The notes under the pieces are model-generated. The model saw only the letters and a program-made list of their open reading frames with translations, made no database searches and was not told the DNA's origin. Positions 17,261-34,328 of a stretch of 64,000 bases of DNA are shown here, piece after piece (position 1 is the stretch's first letter; every line of letters starts with the position of its first letter). Location of the stretch: assembly GCA_017854585.1 (NCBI GenBank), contig JAFMHK010000001.1, forward strand, positions 124,001-188,000, written 5' to 3'. This DNA comes from Paracoccaceae bacterium (GTDB lineage Bacteria > Pseudomonadota > Alphaproteobacteria > Rhodobacterales > Rhodobacteraceae). The position numbers were made by a program, and so were the translations under genes.

Positions 17261-18064
17261 TCATGGCCGGGCAACCTCTGCGTGTGGGGTGGGGGCCGCC
17301 GTTGTCTGATCGACCGGCAAGCCGCATTTCATCAAGGCTGTGCGCACGTCGTGCGCGGTATGGCAGGCCCCAGTGATCCCGATAAGATCAAGATCCGAGT
17401 TGAGTACGGCACCCCCAAGAACAACCGGCGTGAACCGTGACACGGACGTCCGAATTTCTGTCACCAGTTCGGCTGTATATGCCAGAGACCTAGGCCCCGA
17501 GGCGCTGATCCCGATCATCACGTAAGACTGATGGCGGATCTGATCAATAAGCGCACCCACATTGTAATCAACGGCGGTATCGACATCATATCCGATACGG
17601 CGGATCTGATCGCCGGCGACAACCGAGCCGAGCGTATGATCCTCGGAGTGGGGCAGCACCATCAAGACAGGTCCACGGCTGGCGCGCCTGCGGTCGGTTT
17701 GGTGTGCGGCAAGGCCACGGACGATTTGTTGCAGGCGGGCGGTTCCGATGGTGACGTCGGCAAAGCCGATTTCATCGGCGAACCAGTATTCACCCAAGCG
17801 CCGCGCCGTTTCCGGAACGATGTAATCGATGATGTCGTTGGTCTTGACGCCATCTTCCTGCATGCGGCGGACCATGCTGTGGTGCAGACCACCTTCATTC
17901 TCCAGGAGTGACGCGCAAAACAGGTGCAGGTAACGCCCCAAGCTTTCGCTGGTTCGGGTTGGTTTCGATGCAAGTCCTGAAATTGCCAGTAGGGCAAGTT
18001 TGGAAATTTCAGCGTTCCGCATCCCCTGAAGGGGCAGTGCCATCTGATCTTGTCCAGTCATCAT
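17261..18064 (-). CDS. ppaA: PpaA/AerR, B12-binding antirepressor
   Basis: PpaA/AerR modulates PpsR. The 267-residue protein has a cobalamin-binding domain with EDHTLG at residues 141-146, fitting the E/DxHxxG ligand motif with H143, followed by the Rossmann-like B12 fold (GISASG, VVLGGAVL). It probably uses bound B12 to sense light. The start is uncertain: ATG at 18064 is preferred, but a GTG at 18079 is possible. It is separated from ppsR by 37 bp, so the two are likely co-transcribed. Confidence 0.92.
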   Translation of the reverse strand: MMTGQDQMALPLQGMRNAEISKLALLAISGLASKPTRTSESLGRYLHLFCASLLENEGGLHHSMVRRMQEDGVKTNDIIDYIVPETARRLGEYWFADEIGFADVTIGTARLQQIVRGLAAHQTDRRRASRGPVLMVLPHSEDHTLGSVVAGDQIRRIGYDVDTAVDYNVGALIDQIRHQSYVMIGISASGPRSLAYTAELVTEIRTSVSRFTPVVLGGAVLNSDLDLIGITGACHTAHDVRTALMKCGLPVDQTTAAPTPHAEVARP

Positions 18065-18161
18065 GGAATTCGTCCGCACCCTTCACGCCCAACGTCTTTT
18101 GTCGTCCGCGCCCGGTGGTGAAGGTGGGGTTGGCACTGACACTCTATGAAATACCCGAAAC

Positions 18162-18179
18162 TGTCAAAGGAAATTGACA
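18162..18179. promoter_or_regulatory. PpsR operator in the ppaA-bchF intergenic region
   Basis: An exact TGTC-N10-GACA site. Its left edge reads TTGACA on the minus strand (18167-18162) and its right edge TTGACA on the plus strand (18174-18179), so it could control either direction. Proximity to ppaA suggests feedback of PpsR on its partner and on itself. Confidence 0.75.
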
Positions 18180-18305
18180 ATGTGGATCACTGCTTGATCA
18201 TGAAACTAATGCCGGTGGGTCATTATTGCCAGTTCCAACTGAGAATTTATTGGTTTGAAGGGAAAATGCCACAGTGACAGGCAGACTTTACAGCCCCTCA
18301 AAAGT

Positions 18306-18323
18306 GTAAGTTTCAGTTGACAC
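18306..18323. promoter_or_regulatory. PpsR operator of the bchF promoter
   Basis: TGTA-N10-GACA (TGT-N12-ACA) within a wider AAAGTGT/ACACTTT inverted repeat (18303-18326). The right edge TTGACA (18318-18323) is a perfect -35 hexamer. Confidence 0.78.
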
Positions 18324-18347
18324 TTTGTCCGTTGCGGCGCTAGATTT
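18318..18347 (+). promoter_or_regulatory. Predicted bchF operon promoter
   Basis: TTGACA (18318-18323), an 18-bp spacer and TAGATT (18342-18347) predict initiation near 18354, about 23 bases before the bchF ATG. The -35 is embedded in a PpsR site. This would drive the long bchF-to-hemA operon. Confidence 0.5.
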
Positions 18348-18376
18348 CATGGAAACCCGCAAGGAATCGACGCCGC

Positions 18377-26230
<7,854 letters not shown>

Positions 26231-26231
<1 letters not shown>

Positions 26232-26914
26232 TGGCTGATTACGCTGCCACGCGCGCACGGGTCGAAGATTATTTCGACCGCACGGCGACCCGCACATGGG
26301 AGCGTCTGACCTCGGACGCGCCGGTGTCGGGGATCCGTCAGACCGTGCGCGAAGGCCGCGACCGGATGCGCGCCATCATGCTGGGGCAACTGCCCGACGA
26401 TCTGCATGGCGCGCGTGTGCTGGATGCGGGTTGTGGGGCGGGACAGATGACGGCGGAACTGGCCGCACGCGGGGCCAGTGTGGTGGCCATCGATATCTCG
26501 CCTTCGCTGGTGGACATAGCGGCGAAACGTCTGCCCGAACACCTGTCGGAGCATGTGACCTTTACCAGCGGCGACATGCTGGCGCCCGAACTTGGCGGCT
26601 TTGACTACATCATGGCGATGGACAGCATGATCTATTACGAGGCCGACGATCTGGGCCGTGCGCTGGCCGAGCTTTGTCCCCGCGTTGATGGCGCGGTGAT
26701 CTTTACCGTCGCGCCGCGCACGCCGTTCCTGATGGCGTTCTGGGGCGCGGGGCAGTTGTTTCCGCGCAGTGACCGTTCACCGACGATGATCCCGCACGCG
26801 CCGCGCAAGTTGAGCCAGAAAGCGGCTCTGCACGGGGCAACGGGATCAATCGAGGAGATCGCGCGCGTCAACCGGGGGTTCTATATCTCGACCTGTCTGG
26901 AGTATGCCAGATGA
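26231..26914 (+). CDS. bchM: BchM, Mg-protoporphyrin IX O-methyltransferase
   Basis: BchM transfers a methyl group from SAM to the ring C propionate of Mg-protoporphyrin IX, making the substrate of AcsF. The 227-residue class I methyltransferase has the SAM motif VLDAGCGAGQMTAEL at about 63-77 and the acidic strand end AIDIS. It overlaps bchL by one base and lhaA by four. Confidence 0.95.
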
Positions 26915-28341
26915 GCGCGCTGAAACGCCTTTCGATCAGGTATCTGCCCTTTGCCGACGCGGCATCGGAAGATCTGCCGCTTGGTCAATTGCTGCGTTTG
27001 AGCCTGTTTCAGGTGTCTGTGGGCATGGCCGCCGTGATGCTGCTGGGCACGTTGAACCGGGTCATGATCGTCGAGCTTCAGGTGCCTGCCTTTCTTGTCG
27101 CGATGATGGTGGCGCTGCCGGTGCTGATTGCACCGTTCAGGGCGCTGCTTGGCTTCAAGTCCGACACCTACAAATCGGCCATCGGGTGGCGGCGGATTCC
27201 CTATCTCTGGTTTGGCACGTTGTGGCAGTTCGGTGGCCTTGCCATCATGCCGGCCGCGTTGCTGGTGCTGGCCGGTGACGTGACGCAGGTGCGCCACGAC
27301 ATCCCGTTCGCGGGCGAAATTCTGGCCGGGCTTGCGTTTGTGATGACGGGCCTTGGCATGCACATGACGCAGACCGCCGGATTGGCGCTGGCGGCCGATC
27401 GCGCGACCGATGAAACGCGCCCCCGCGTCGTGGCGTTGCTTTACGTCATGCTGCTGATCGGGATGGGGGTGTCGGCCGTTGTGATCGGCTGGCTGCTGCG
27501 GCAGTTTACCCCGCTTGAGTTGATTCAGGTGGTGCAGGGCACCGCGCTGTTGACTGTTATTCTGAACGTGACCGCCTTGTGGAAGCAGGAACGCATTCGC
27601 CCGATGACCAAAGCCGAGCGGGATGAACCGAGCCCCAGCTTCAAGGATGCATGGGCGGATTATTCCAGCGGCGGCACCGCCGGGCGCCTGTTGGCTGTCG
27701 TGTTCTTGGGAACGATGGCCTTCAACATGCAAGACGTCTTGCTGGAGCCCTACGGGGGCGAAATTCTGGGTCTGTCGGTGTCGTCCACCACGCTGCTGAC
27801 GGCGACGTGGGCGGCGGGCGCATTGGTTGGTTTTGCGCTGGCCGCGCGGTGGCTGGGCGACGGTATCAACCCTTACCGGATGTGCGCGCGGGGTATTCTG
27901 GCGGGTATCATGGCGTTTTGCGCGGTGATTTTCGCCAATCCCATGGCGTCGCACGGGTTGTTTTTTGCAGGTGCCTGCATGATCGGTTTCGGTGGCGGGC
28001 TGTTCTCTATTGCGACGCTGACATCGGCGATGACGATGCCGACGTCGGGCAAGGCCGGCAAGGGGCTGGCGCTTGGCGCGTGGGGCGCGGCGCAGGCGAC
28101 GGCGGCCGGGATCTCTATCGCGTTTGGCGGCGCTATTCGCGATACGGTCAACCATGCCGCGATGTCCGGCAATCTGGGTGAGGCATTGGCCAGCCCCGCG
28201 ACGGGGTATTCCGTCGTCTATCACATTGAAATCTTGCTCCTGTTTGCCACGCTGATCGCGCTTGGCCCGCTGGTGCGCACTGTCACGACCACTCAACGCG
28301 GGGAGATCCGTAAGATCGGCCTCGCCGACTTGCCAACATAA
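26911..28341 (+). CDS. lhaA: LhaA, LH1 assembly protein of the PucC family
   Basis: A 476-residue membrane protein with about twelve hydrophobic segments, starting LSIRYLPFADAASEDLPLGQLLRLSLFQVSVGM, typical of LhaA. LhaA aids insertion of LH1 polypeptides or pigment into the membrane. It sits between bchM and puhA, the conserved LhaA locus, and is co-translated with bchM by a 4-base overlap. Confidence 0.94.
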   Translation: MSALKRLSIRYLPFADAASEDLPLGQLLRLSLFQVSVGMAAVMLLGTLNRVMIVELQVPAFLVAMMVALPVLIAPFRALLGFKSDTYKSAIGWRRIPYLWFGTLWQFGGLAIMPAALLVLAGDVTQVRHDIPFAGEILAGLAFVMTGLGMHMTQTAGLALAADRATDETRPRVVALLYVMLLIGMGVSAVVIGWLLRQFTPLELIQVVQGTALLTVILNVTALWKQERIRPMTKAERDEPSPSFKDAWADYSSGGTAGRLLAVVFLGTMAFNMQDVLLEPYGGEILGLSVSSTTLLTATWAAGALVGFALAARWLGDGINPYRMCARGILAGIMAFCAVIFANPMASHGLFFAGACMIGFGGGLFSIATLTSAMTMPTSGKAGKGLALGAWGAAQATAAGISIAFGGAIRDTVNHAAMSGNLGEALASPATGYSVVYHIEILLLFATLIALGPLVRTVTTTQRGEIRKIGLADLPT

Positions 28342-28365
28342 TCGCCGACAAGGAGGGACTAACCC

Positions 28366-29136
28366 ATGGAAGCAACATTCTTCGGCAACTTTGATCTTGC
28401 CAGTCTGTCTATCTGGCTGTTTTGGATCTTTTTCGCGCTGCTGATCTATTATCTGCAAACCGAGAACATGCGCGAAGGCTATCCGCTGGAGAACGAGGAT
28501 GGCACGCCTGCGCCGAACCAAGGCCTGTTTCCGCTTCCGAACGCGAAGACCTTCAAGCTGATGCATGGCCGTGGCGAGGTCACCCTGCCCGGCGAAGATA
28601 CGCAGCGCCGTGAAAATCTGGCTTTGGAAAGAACCAATGCCTCGAACGGCTTTCCGTTCGATCCCACCGGCGATCCCATGCTGGACGGTGTCGGACCGGC
28701 ATCGTGGGCCGCACGCCGTGATGTTCCGGAACTGGACGGTCACGGGCATCCCAAGATCGTTCCCATGGGTCAGACCGAAAGCTATCGCGTCAGTGCCGGG
28801 CGTGACCCGCGCGGCTTGCCGGTTCAGGCCGGTGACGGCGAAATCGTCGGCACGATCAGCGACATGTGGCTGGATGCGCCCGAACAACTGGTCCGTTTTC
28901 TGGAGATCGAGTTGTCCGCGGAACATGGTGGCGGCAAGCGGCTGGTGCCGATCCATTTTTGCCTGATCCGGTCCAATCGCGTGAAGATCAATGCGATCTT
29001 CGGCAAGCACTTCAAGGATGTGCCCGTCACCAAGTCCCATAATCAGGTGACATTGTTGGAGGAAGAGAAGATTTCGGCTTATTATGGCGGCGGCATTCTT
29101 TATGCTTCGCAGGACCGTCAAGAGCCGCTGCTGTAA
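28366..29136 (+). CDS. puhA: PuhA, photosynthetic reaction centre H subunit
   Basis: PuhA caps the cytoplasmic side of the reaction centre and controls proton delivery to QB. The 256-residue protein has one membrane helix near the N-terminus (about residues 12-31, [23 protein letters not shown]) and a globular PRC-barrel-like cytoplasmic domain with the family segment [27 protein letters not shown] precedes the ATG. Confidence 0.96.
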   Translation: MEATFFGNFDLASLSIWLFWIFFALLIYYLQTENMREGYPLENEDGTPAPNQGLFPLPNAKTFKLMHGRGEVTLPGEDTQRRENLALERTNASNGFPFDPTGDPMLDGVGPASWAARRDVPELDGHGHPKIVPMGQTESYRVSAGRDPRGLPVQAGDGEIVGTISDMWLDAPEQLVRFLEIELSAEHGGGKRLVPIHFCLIRSNRVKINAIFGKHFKDVPVTKSHNQVTLLEEEKISAYYGGGILYASQDRQEPLL

Positions 29137-29153
29137 GCGAAGGAGAAATCACA

Positions 29154-29792
29154 ATGTCCCACGACGACTTTCAGACCGAGCCTGTCCGTGGTTTGCCCGA
29201 ACGCCTGCCAGTTGGTGAGCAAATATTGTGGCAGGGATCACCTTCGTGGTGGTCCCTGACCGTGCAGTCGCTGAGCCTGTATTGGGTGGCCGGGTATTTC
29301 GTCTTCTTGTTTGCTTGGCGCACCATCGGCGGTGCCGCGACCGAGACATGGATGCAGAGCGCCACCACGGCGTCATTCTTCCTTGCGCTTGGTGCCATCG
29401 TTTGCCTGATCTTGATGGCAATCGGCTATATTCAGGCCAAAAGCACCGTCTACACGTTGACCAATCGGCGTGTGGCGATGCGGATTGGCGCGGCGCTGAC
29501 CATCACGTTGAACCTGCCGTTCCGGCAGATTCAGAATGCGACGTTGGCGCGAGCCAAGAACGGCACCGGCACCATTGCGCTTGAGATGGCCGAGCAGTCG
29601 GGCACGCGCCTGTCCTACCTGAACACCTGGCCGCATGTGCGGCCTTGGAAAATGAAGAATACGCAGCCCGCACTGCGGTGTATTCCAGAGGCCGCGAAAG
29701 TTGCGGAATTACTGGCGGAGGCGGCCGAGACAGCCGTCAGCGAACCCGTCATCACCCGCGTATCCATGGCTGATGCTGTGGCTGCCGAATAA
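29154..29792 (+). CDS. puhB: PuhB, reaction-centre/LH1 assembly protein
   Basis: A 212-residue protein with two to three hydrophobic segments (about 36-56 and 70-93) followed by a bacterial PH-like domain (YTLTNRRVAMRIGAALTITLNLPFRQIQNATL). PuhB assists reaction-centre assembly in Rhodobacter capsulatus. It begins 17 bases after puhA. Confidence 0.92.
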   Translation: MSHDDFQTEPVRGLPERLPVGEQILWQGSPSWWSLTVQSLSLYWVAGYFVFLFAWRTIGGAATETWMQSATTASFFLALGAIVCLILMAIGYIQAKSTVYTLTNRRVAMRIGAALTITLNLPFRQIQNATLARAKNGTGTIALEMAEQSGTRLSYLNTWPHVRPWKMKNTQPALRCIPEAAKVAELLAEAAETAVSEPVITRVSMADAVAAE

Positions 29793-29811
29793 CGAAGGGA
29801 GGGAACGACCA

Positions 29812-30279
29812 ATGACCCCCGAACAAAAGCTTGTCCAAAGGGACAAGGAGATGATCCCGACGATCTTGCTGCGAGCAATGTTCGTTCTGGTGATCTGCGT
29901 GCTGATCATCGTCAGCTACGCGCGATTGACCGACCGACCACTGGCCGCGATGCCACCCAGCCTTGATGAGGCGCCTATCGTGATGGAACGTGAAATTCGC
30001 ATCTTTGGCGAAATGAACGGGTCTGCCCGTGTTCTTGACGTGGATGGCAACGTGATTGCGACACTTGCCGCCGAGGAAGGCGGGTTCGTGTCTGGTATCG
30101 GCCGTGTGCTGGAGCGCCGTCGTGGCGCCGTCGGCCTTGCTGCCGACGCCCCGATCCGTCTGGTTCGGTTTTCCGATGGCCGGCTTGGCCTGCGGGATGA
30201 CTATACTGATTTCCGGGCCGAACTTGTCGGCTTTGGCGCAGATAACGAGGCGGTGTTCGCCCGCCTGTTGGGGAGATGA
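29812..30279 (+). CDS. puhC: PuhC, photosynthetic complex assembly protein
   Basis: A 155-residue protein with one N-terminal membrane segment (about residues 15-37) and a periplasmic domain beginning EIRIFGEMNGSARVLDVDGNVIATL. PuhC is required for normal LH1-reaction centre organisation. The ATG at 29812 follows GGGAGGGAA; upstream in-frame starts lie within puhB. Its stop overlaps the next start region. Confidence 0.92.
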   Translation: MTPEQKLVQRDKEMIPTILLRAMFVLVICVLIIVSYARLTDRPLAAMPPSLDEAPIVMEREIRIFGEMNGSARVLDVDGNVIATLAAEEGGFVSGIGRVLERRRGAVGLAADAPIRLVRFSDGRLGLRDDYTDFRAELVGFGADNEAVFARLLGR

Positions 30280-30281
30280 GC

Positions 30282-30578
30282 ATGGGCCTTTTTACACGCG
30301 AAATCGAAACCGCACCGTGTCAGGTGGAAGTCAGCCACAAGTTCGAAAGCCTTCATGCACATGTGAAGTTTCTGAACGGTGCGATCTTGAACCCCGGCGA
30401 CGAGGTGCAGGTGCATGGCGCCCCGGTGATGGCCCCCTACGGCGAGCTTGTGATTGAGGACCGGATGGCCACGATTACCCGCGCCAGCAAGGTCGAACAG
30501 CTCTGGACGCGCCTGACCGGCGACTTCGAGGTCATGGAGCTTTGCGAATTCTCATTTTCTGACGAGGTGACAGTATGA
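30282..30578 (+). CDS. Conserved photosynthesis-cluster protein of unknown function between puhC and acsF
   Basis: A 98-residue soluble protein with no signal peptide or membrane segment. A small gene occupies the same place in Rhodobacter-type clusters, so its retention suggests a role tied to AcsF or to complex assembly, but I do not know a function. The ATG at 30282 has GGGAG 6 bases upstream and is preferred over the ATG at 30276. It overlaps acsF by 4 bases. Its predicted strand-rich pattern (QVEVSHKFESLHAHVKF, ELVIEDRMATITRA) suggests a compact beta fold. Confidence 0.8.
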   Translation: MGLFTREIETAPCQVEVSHKFESLHAHVKFLNGAILNPGDEVQVHGAPVMAPYGELVIEDRMATITRASKVEQLWTRLTGDFEVMELCEFSFSDEVTV

Positions 30579-31690
30579 ACGTCCCCATCAAGCATTCCGC
30601 CGATGCATCGACCGTGGAGGAGGCGCTGGCCGCCGACAACCACCAAGGCATCGTTGACAGCGAAGCGGCAACCGCACTTGCGATGCAGAACACCCTGCTG
30701 ACGCCGCGGTTCTACACGACCGATTTTGACGAAATGGATGCGATCGATGTGTCGTCCGTGCGGGAAGATTGGGACCTGTTGATCGCACAGATGAAAGCGG
30801 ACCCCAACAAGGGCCATTTCAAGAAGAACGAGACATGGGAAAAGGTCGATTGGGACGGGATGGAGCCCAAGCTGCGCGCCGAGTTCATCGACTTCCTCGT
30901 GTCGTCGTGCACGGCCGAGTTTTCGGGCTGCGTACTTTACAAGGAAATGAAGCGTCGTGGGAACAACGAGGATATCGTCACCTTGTTCCAGTTGATGGCG
31001 CGGGACGAAGCGCGGCACGCGGGTTTCATCAACGATGCCCTGCGTGAAGCGGGCATTGCCGTGAACCTCGGGTTCCTCACGCAAAAGAAGAAATACACCT
31101 ATTTCCGGCCCAAGTTCATCTATTATGCCACGTACCTGTCCGAAAAGATCGGCTATGCGCGCTATATCACGATCTTCCGCCATCTTGAGGCGCATCCCGA
31201 ACATCGGTTCCACCCGATTTTCAAGTGGTTCCGCGAATGGTGCAATGATGAGTTCAGCCACGGCGAAGCCTTTGCCCTGCTGATGAAAACCGACCCAAAG
31301 CTGACGAGCGGCATGAACGTGCTGTGGATCAAGTTCTTCCTGACGGCGGTTTATTCCACCATGTACGTGCGCGATCATCAGCGTCCGGCATTCCATGCCG
31401 CCCTTGGGGTTGATCCCGATTGGTACGCGCATGAGGTGTTCACCAAGACGTCCGAGATCACCAAGCAGGTGTTCCCGATCACGCTTGATATCGACCACCC
31501 GCGTTGGCAAAGGGGGCTTGTTGCCCTGCAACGCGCCAACGCCGATCTGGCCGATGCAAAGAAGACCGGGAACATCGTCAAGCGCCTTGGCGCGATGGCG
31601 CGGGCAGGGGCTGCGTTCGTCAGCCTTTATACCATCCCGACGGTCAAGCATCAGGTGCCCGCATCCACCCGTCTGGAGCCCGTGTACTGA
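30575..31690 (+). CDS. acsF: AcsF, oxygen-dependent Mg-protoporphyrin IX monomethyl ester cyclase
   Basis: AcsF forms the isocyclic ring E using O2. The 371-residue ferritin-like diiron protein has ligand motifs E115 with DEARH at 144-148 and DEFSH at 225-229, the E/DExxH pattern of the family. No anaerobic BchE gene is seen in this window, consistent with oxygen-requiring pigment synthesis. It overlaps the small gene before it and puhE after it. Confidence 0.95.
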   Translation: MNVPIKHSADASTVEEALAADNHQGIVDSEAATALAMQNTLLTPRFYTTDFDEMDAIDVSSVREDWDLLIAQMKADPNKGHFKKNETWEKVDWDGMEPKLRAEFIDFLVSSCTAEFSGCVLYKEMKRRGNNEDIVTLFQLMARDEARHAGFINDALREAGIAVNLGFLTQKKKYTYFRPKFIYYATYLSEKIGYARYITIFRHLEAHPEHRFHPIFKWFREWCNDEFSHGEAFALLMKTDPKLTSGMNVLWIKFFLTAVYSTMYVRDHQRPAFHAALGVDPDWYAHEVFTKTSEITKQVFPITLDIDHPRWQRGLVALQRANADLADAKKTGNIVKRLGAMARAGAAFVSLYTIPTVKHQVPASTRLEPVY

Positions 31691-32526
31691 TGATGCATTC
31701 GCCCTGGATCGCGGCCCTTGCGGCCCTTTTTCTCTGGTGGTTCTCCACCGGGGCGATCCTTGTGGCGGTGCGGCGTGCGGATCGGGGTGGCGCCAAGGCG
31801 CGTCTTTGGACCGTGTTGATGTACCTGCCATTCCTTGTGCTGGGCGCGGCCGGTTTTCTGGACACGTTGCACGACGACAGCGTGCTGGGCATCTACGTGG
31901 CCTTCCTGTCGGCTTTGGCGCTATGGGGCTGGGTGGAGCTTGCCTTCCTGACTGGCATCATTACCGGCCCGGTGCAGACGCGCCTGAAAGACGGCGTGCC
32001 GGAATGGGAACGTTTCTTTCGCGCCTGGGGCACGATTGCCTACCATGAGACGCTGTTGATGCTGATGATGGTCGTGATGGCGATTGTGTCTTTCGGGGCG
32101 GAAAACACCTTTGGCATGTGGACCTTTGCGGTGCTGTTTGCCGCACGGGTCAGTGCCAAGCTGAACCTTTATCTGGGTGTGCGGAAGATCAATATCGAGT
32201 TTCTGCCCCAACCCCTGAATCACCTGCCCAGCCATTTTCGCATCGCGCGGATGAACTGGTTGTTCCCGATGTCGGTGACGGGCCTGTCGTTTGCCGTTGC
32301 TTGCTGGATGGAACGCCTGTGGTTGGCGGAGACACCGGGGGAAACTGTCGGTTTCGCCCTGTTGGCCGCGCTGACCGCGCTGGCCTTGCTGGAGCACTGG
32401 TTCATGGTGCTGCCACTTCCTGATGAAAAGCTTTGGCGCTGGATGCTGCCCGAGCGCCAAGCGGGGGTCCTTGACCCCCAGAACACCCTATCAAGACCAA
32501 GAAGCGAGGATGCCCATGGAATTTGA
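31690..32526 (+). CDS. puhE: PuhE, photosynthesis-cluster membrane protein (DUF3623-type)
   Basis: A 278-residue integral membrane protein with about eight hydrophobic segments, matching PuhE found after acsF in Rhodobacter. Disruption in R. capsulatus affects bacteriochlorophyll production, but the biochemical role is unknown. Its ATG overlaps the acsF stop (TGATG) and its last 11 bases overlap hemA. Confidence 0.9.
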   Translation: MMHSPWIAALAALFLWWFSTGAILVAVRRADRGGAKARLWTVLMYLPFLVLGAAGFLDTLHDDSVLGIYVAFLSALALWGWVELAFLTGIITGPVQTRLKDGVPEWERFFRAWGTIAYHETLLMLMMVVMAIVSFGAENTFGMWTFAVLFAARVSAKLNLYLGVRKINIEFLPQPLNHLPSHFRIARMNWLFPMSVTGLSFAVACWMERLWLAETPGETVGFALLAALTALALLEHWFMVLPLPDEKLWRWMLPERQAGVLDPQNTLSRPRSEDAHGI

Positions 32527-33727
32527 TCGCCTGTTCCAGAGCCAACTGGACCAATTGAAGGAAGAGGGCAATTACCGGATCTTCGCCGAACTGCAGCGCG
32601 AATGCGGGGCATTTCCCCGCGTGCAGAACCACGGCCATGGTCAAGACGAAGTCACCGTCTGGTGTTCGAACGACTACCTTGGCATGGGCCAGCACCCGAC
32701 CGTGATGAACGCGATGATCGAGACGGTCAAATCCTGCGGCACCGGTGCGGGCGGGACACGAAATATCTCCGGCAATGCGCATCACCACAAACTGCTGGAG
32801 GCCGAGTTGGCTGACCTGCACCACAAGGAAGACGCCCTGCTGTTCACCAGCGGCTATGTGTCGAACTGGGCCGCGCTCTCCACCCTTGGCAGTCGCCTAC
32901 CCAACGCGGTGATCTTGTCGGACGAGTTGAACCACGCCTCGATGATCGAGGGGATCCGCCACGCGCGTTGTCAGAAAGTCATCTGGAAGCATAACGACCC
33001 CGCCGATCTGGACCGCAAACTGGCCGGATTGCCGGCAAACGCGACCAAGATTGTCGCGTTCGAAAGCGTCTATTCCATGGATGGCGACATTGCCCCCATC
33101 GCAGAGATCCTTGATGTCTGCGAAAAGCATGGCGCACTGTCTTACATTGATGAAGTGCATGCGGTGGGCATGTATGGCCCACGCGGCGGCGGTGTTGCCG
33201 AGCGTGAAGGCCTTATGGACCGGATCACATTGATCGAAGGGACGCTTGGTAAGGCCTATGGTGTGGTCGGCGGCTACATTTCGGGTTCCAGGGCGCTGTG
33301 CGATTTCATCCGCAGCTTTGCATCGGGGTTCATCTTCACCACCGCCTTGCCGCCTGCGGTGGCTGCGGCGGCGACCGCCTCTATCAAGCACCTGAAGGAA
33401 AGTAGTGTCGAGCGGGACATGCAAAAGCGGCAGGTTGCCCGTTTGCGCGCCCGTCTGGATGCTGAGGGTATTCCGCACGAAAAAAACGCAAGCCACATCA
33501 TTCCCGTGATGGTGAAAGACCCCGTCAAGTGCCGCATGCTGAGCGATATCTTGATGGATCAGTTCGGTATCTACGTGCAGCCCATCAACTATCCCACTGT
33601 GCCCAAGGGCACCGAGCGTCTGCGGTTCACCCCCGGACCGCTGCATTCTGATGAGGACATTGAATTTCTGGTTCAGGCGCTGAAAACACTGTGGAAACAA
33701 TGCGCGATTGCACACGCGGTCGCGTAA
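32516..33727 (+). CDS. hemA: HemA, 5-aminolevulinate synthase
   Basis: HemA condenses glycine and succinyl-CoA to 5-aminolevulinate, the first step of all tetrapyrrole synthesis here. The 403-residue PLP enzyme has the active-site K246 in GTLGKAYG, and the signatures [12 protein letters not shown] and [19 protein letters not shown] 32516 has GAGGA 6 bases upstream and is preferred over ATG 32510. Its place at the end of the bchF operon suggests an isozyme tied to phototrophy. Confidence 0.95.
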   Translation: MEFDRLFQSQLDQLKEEGNYRIFAELQRECGAFPRVQNHGHGQDEVTVWCSNDYLGMGQHPTVMNAMIETVKSCGTGAGGTRNISGNAHHHKLLEAELADLHHKEDALLFTSGYVSNWAALSTLGSRLPNAVILSDELNHASMIEGIRHARCQKVIWKHNDPADLDRKLAGLPANATKIVAFESVYSMDGDIAPIAEILDVCEKHGALSYIDEVHAVGMYGPRGGGVAEREGLMDRITLIEGTLGKAYGVVGGYISGSRALCDFIRSFASGFIFTTALPPAVAAAATASIKHLKESSVERDMQKRQVARLRARLDAEGIPHEKNASHIIPVMVKDPVKCRMLSDILMDQFGIYVQPINYPTVPKGTERLRFTPGPLHSDEDIEFLVQALKTLWKQCAIAHAVA

Positions 33728-33766
33728 AATTGTAAAAAAAAGTGGACCCTTCCGTAATCGGCATAG

Positions 33767-33772
33767 TTATAG
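33767..33772 (+). promoter_or_regulatory. Possible -10 element of cycA
   Basis: TATAGT, five of six matches to TATAAT, lies in an AT-rich stretch about 32 bases before the cycA ATG. No convincing -35 hexamer is present at the right distance, so this is a weak call. It would allow cycA expression separate from hemA. Confidence 0.3.
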
Positions 33773-33803
33773 TGCGGTGAGCTTTTTGAAGGGAGACTAC
33801 TCT

Positions 33804-34247
33804 ATGAGTCGCACGATTCTTTTTGCAGCGGCAACAATGCTGCTGTCCGCACCTGCCGCGTTCGCGGATGAGCACATCACCGGCGATGCCGCTGCGGGTG
33901 AAACGGCGTTTCGTCAATGCATCGCCTGCCATGTCGTGATGAACGACGCAGGCGAAACCCTTGCCGGGCGCAACGCGCGCACGGGTCCGAACCTTTATGC
34001 CGTCTCCGGACGCGTCATCGGTTCGATCGAAGATTTCCGTTACTCGGCCGGTCTGGTTGCATTGCATGACGCCGGAACGGAATGGGAGCAGGACAACTTT
34101 GTTGCCTACGTTCAGGACCCGACCGCCTATATCCGTGAAGCAACGGGCGACAATGGCGCGCGCGGCGCCATGTCGTTCCGCGTGCGGACGGAAGAAGACG
34201 CACTGAACCTCTATGCCTATCTGGCGTCGCTGGTTCCGGCCGAATAA
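33804..34247 (+). CDS. cycA: Cytochrome c2/c551-type electron donor
   Basis: A 147-residue class I c-type cytochrome with a cleavable signal peptide (MSRTILFAAATMLLSAPAAFA, cut before DEH), haem motif CIACH at 39-43 and likely axial M123 in GAMSF. It probably shuttles electrons from cytochrome bc1 to PufC in the periplasm. The ATG follows GGGAGA, and a strong terminator follows the gene. The adjacency to hemA and photosynthesis genes supports this role over a respiratory cytochrome. Confidence 0.85.
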   Translation: MSRTILFAAATMLLSAPAAFADEHITGDAAAGETAFRQCIACHVVMNDAGETLAGRNARTGPNLYAVSGRVIGSIEDFRYSAGLVALHDAGTEWEQDNFVAYVQDPTAYIREATGDNGARGAMSFRVRTEEDALNLYAYLASLVPAE

Positions 34248-34280
34248 TCCGTCAGTCATTGCTGGCACCCGAAATCAAGA

Positions 34281-34309
34281 AGGGCGGTCCGTGTCAGGCC
34301 GCCCTTTTT
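34281..34309 (+). terminator. Rho-independent terminator after cycA
   Basis: AGGGCGG (34281-34287) pairs with CCGCCCT (34299-34305), followed by TTTTT. It lies between convergent cycA and bchO and closes the rightward bchF-cycA block. Confidence 0.85.
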
Positions 34310-34328
34310 CTATGGCGCTGGGGCCTCT

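Noticed and set aside
15787-17376. 529-codon plus-strand frame opposite ppsR
   Set aside because: It mirrors ppsR, whose PAS and helix-turn-helix domains are clear; the antisense product has no family features.
32461-32515. FNR/FnrL-type TTGAT-N4-ATCAA site before hemA
   Set aside because: TTGAC and ATCAA half-sites occur near 32471 and 32490 but the spacing is far too long for an FNR dyad.
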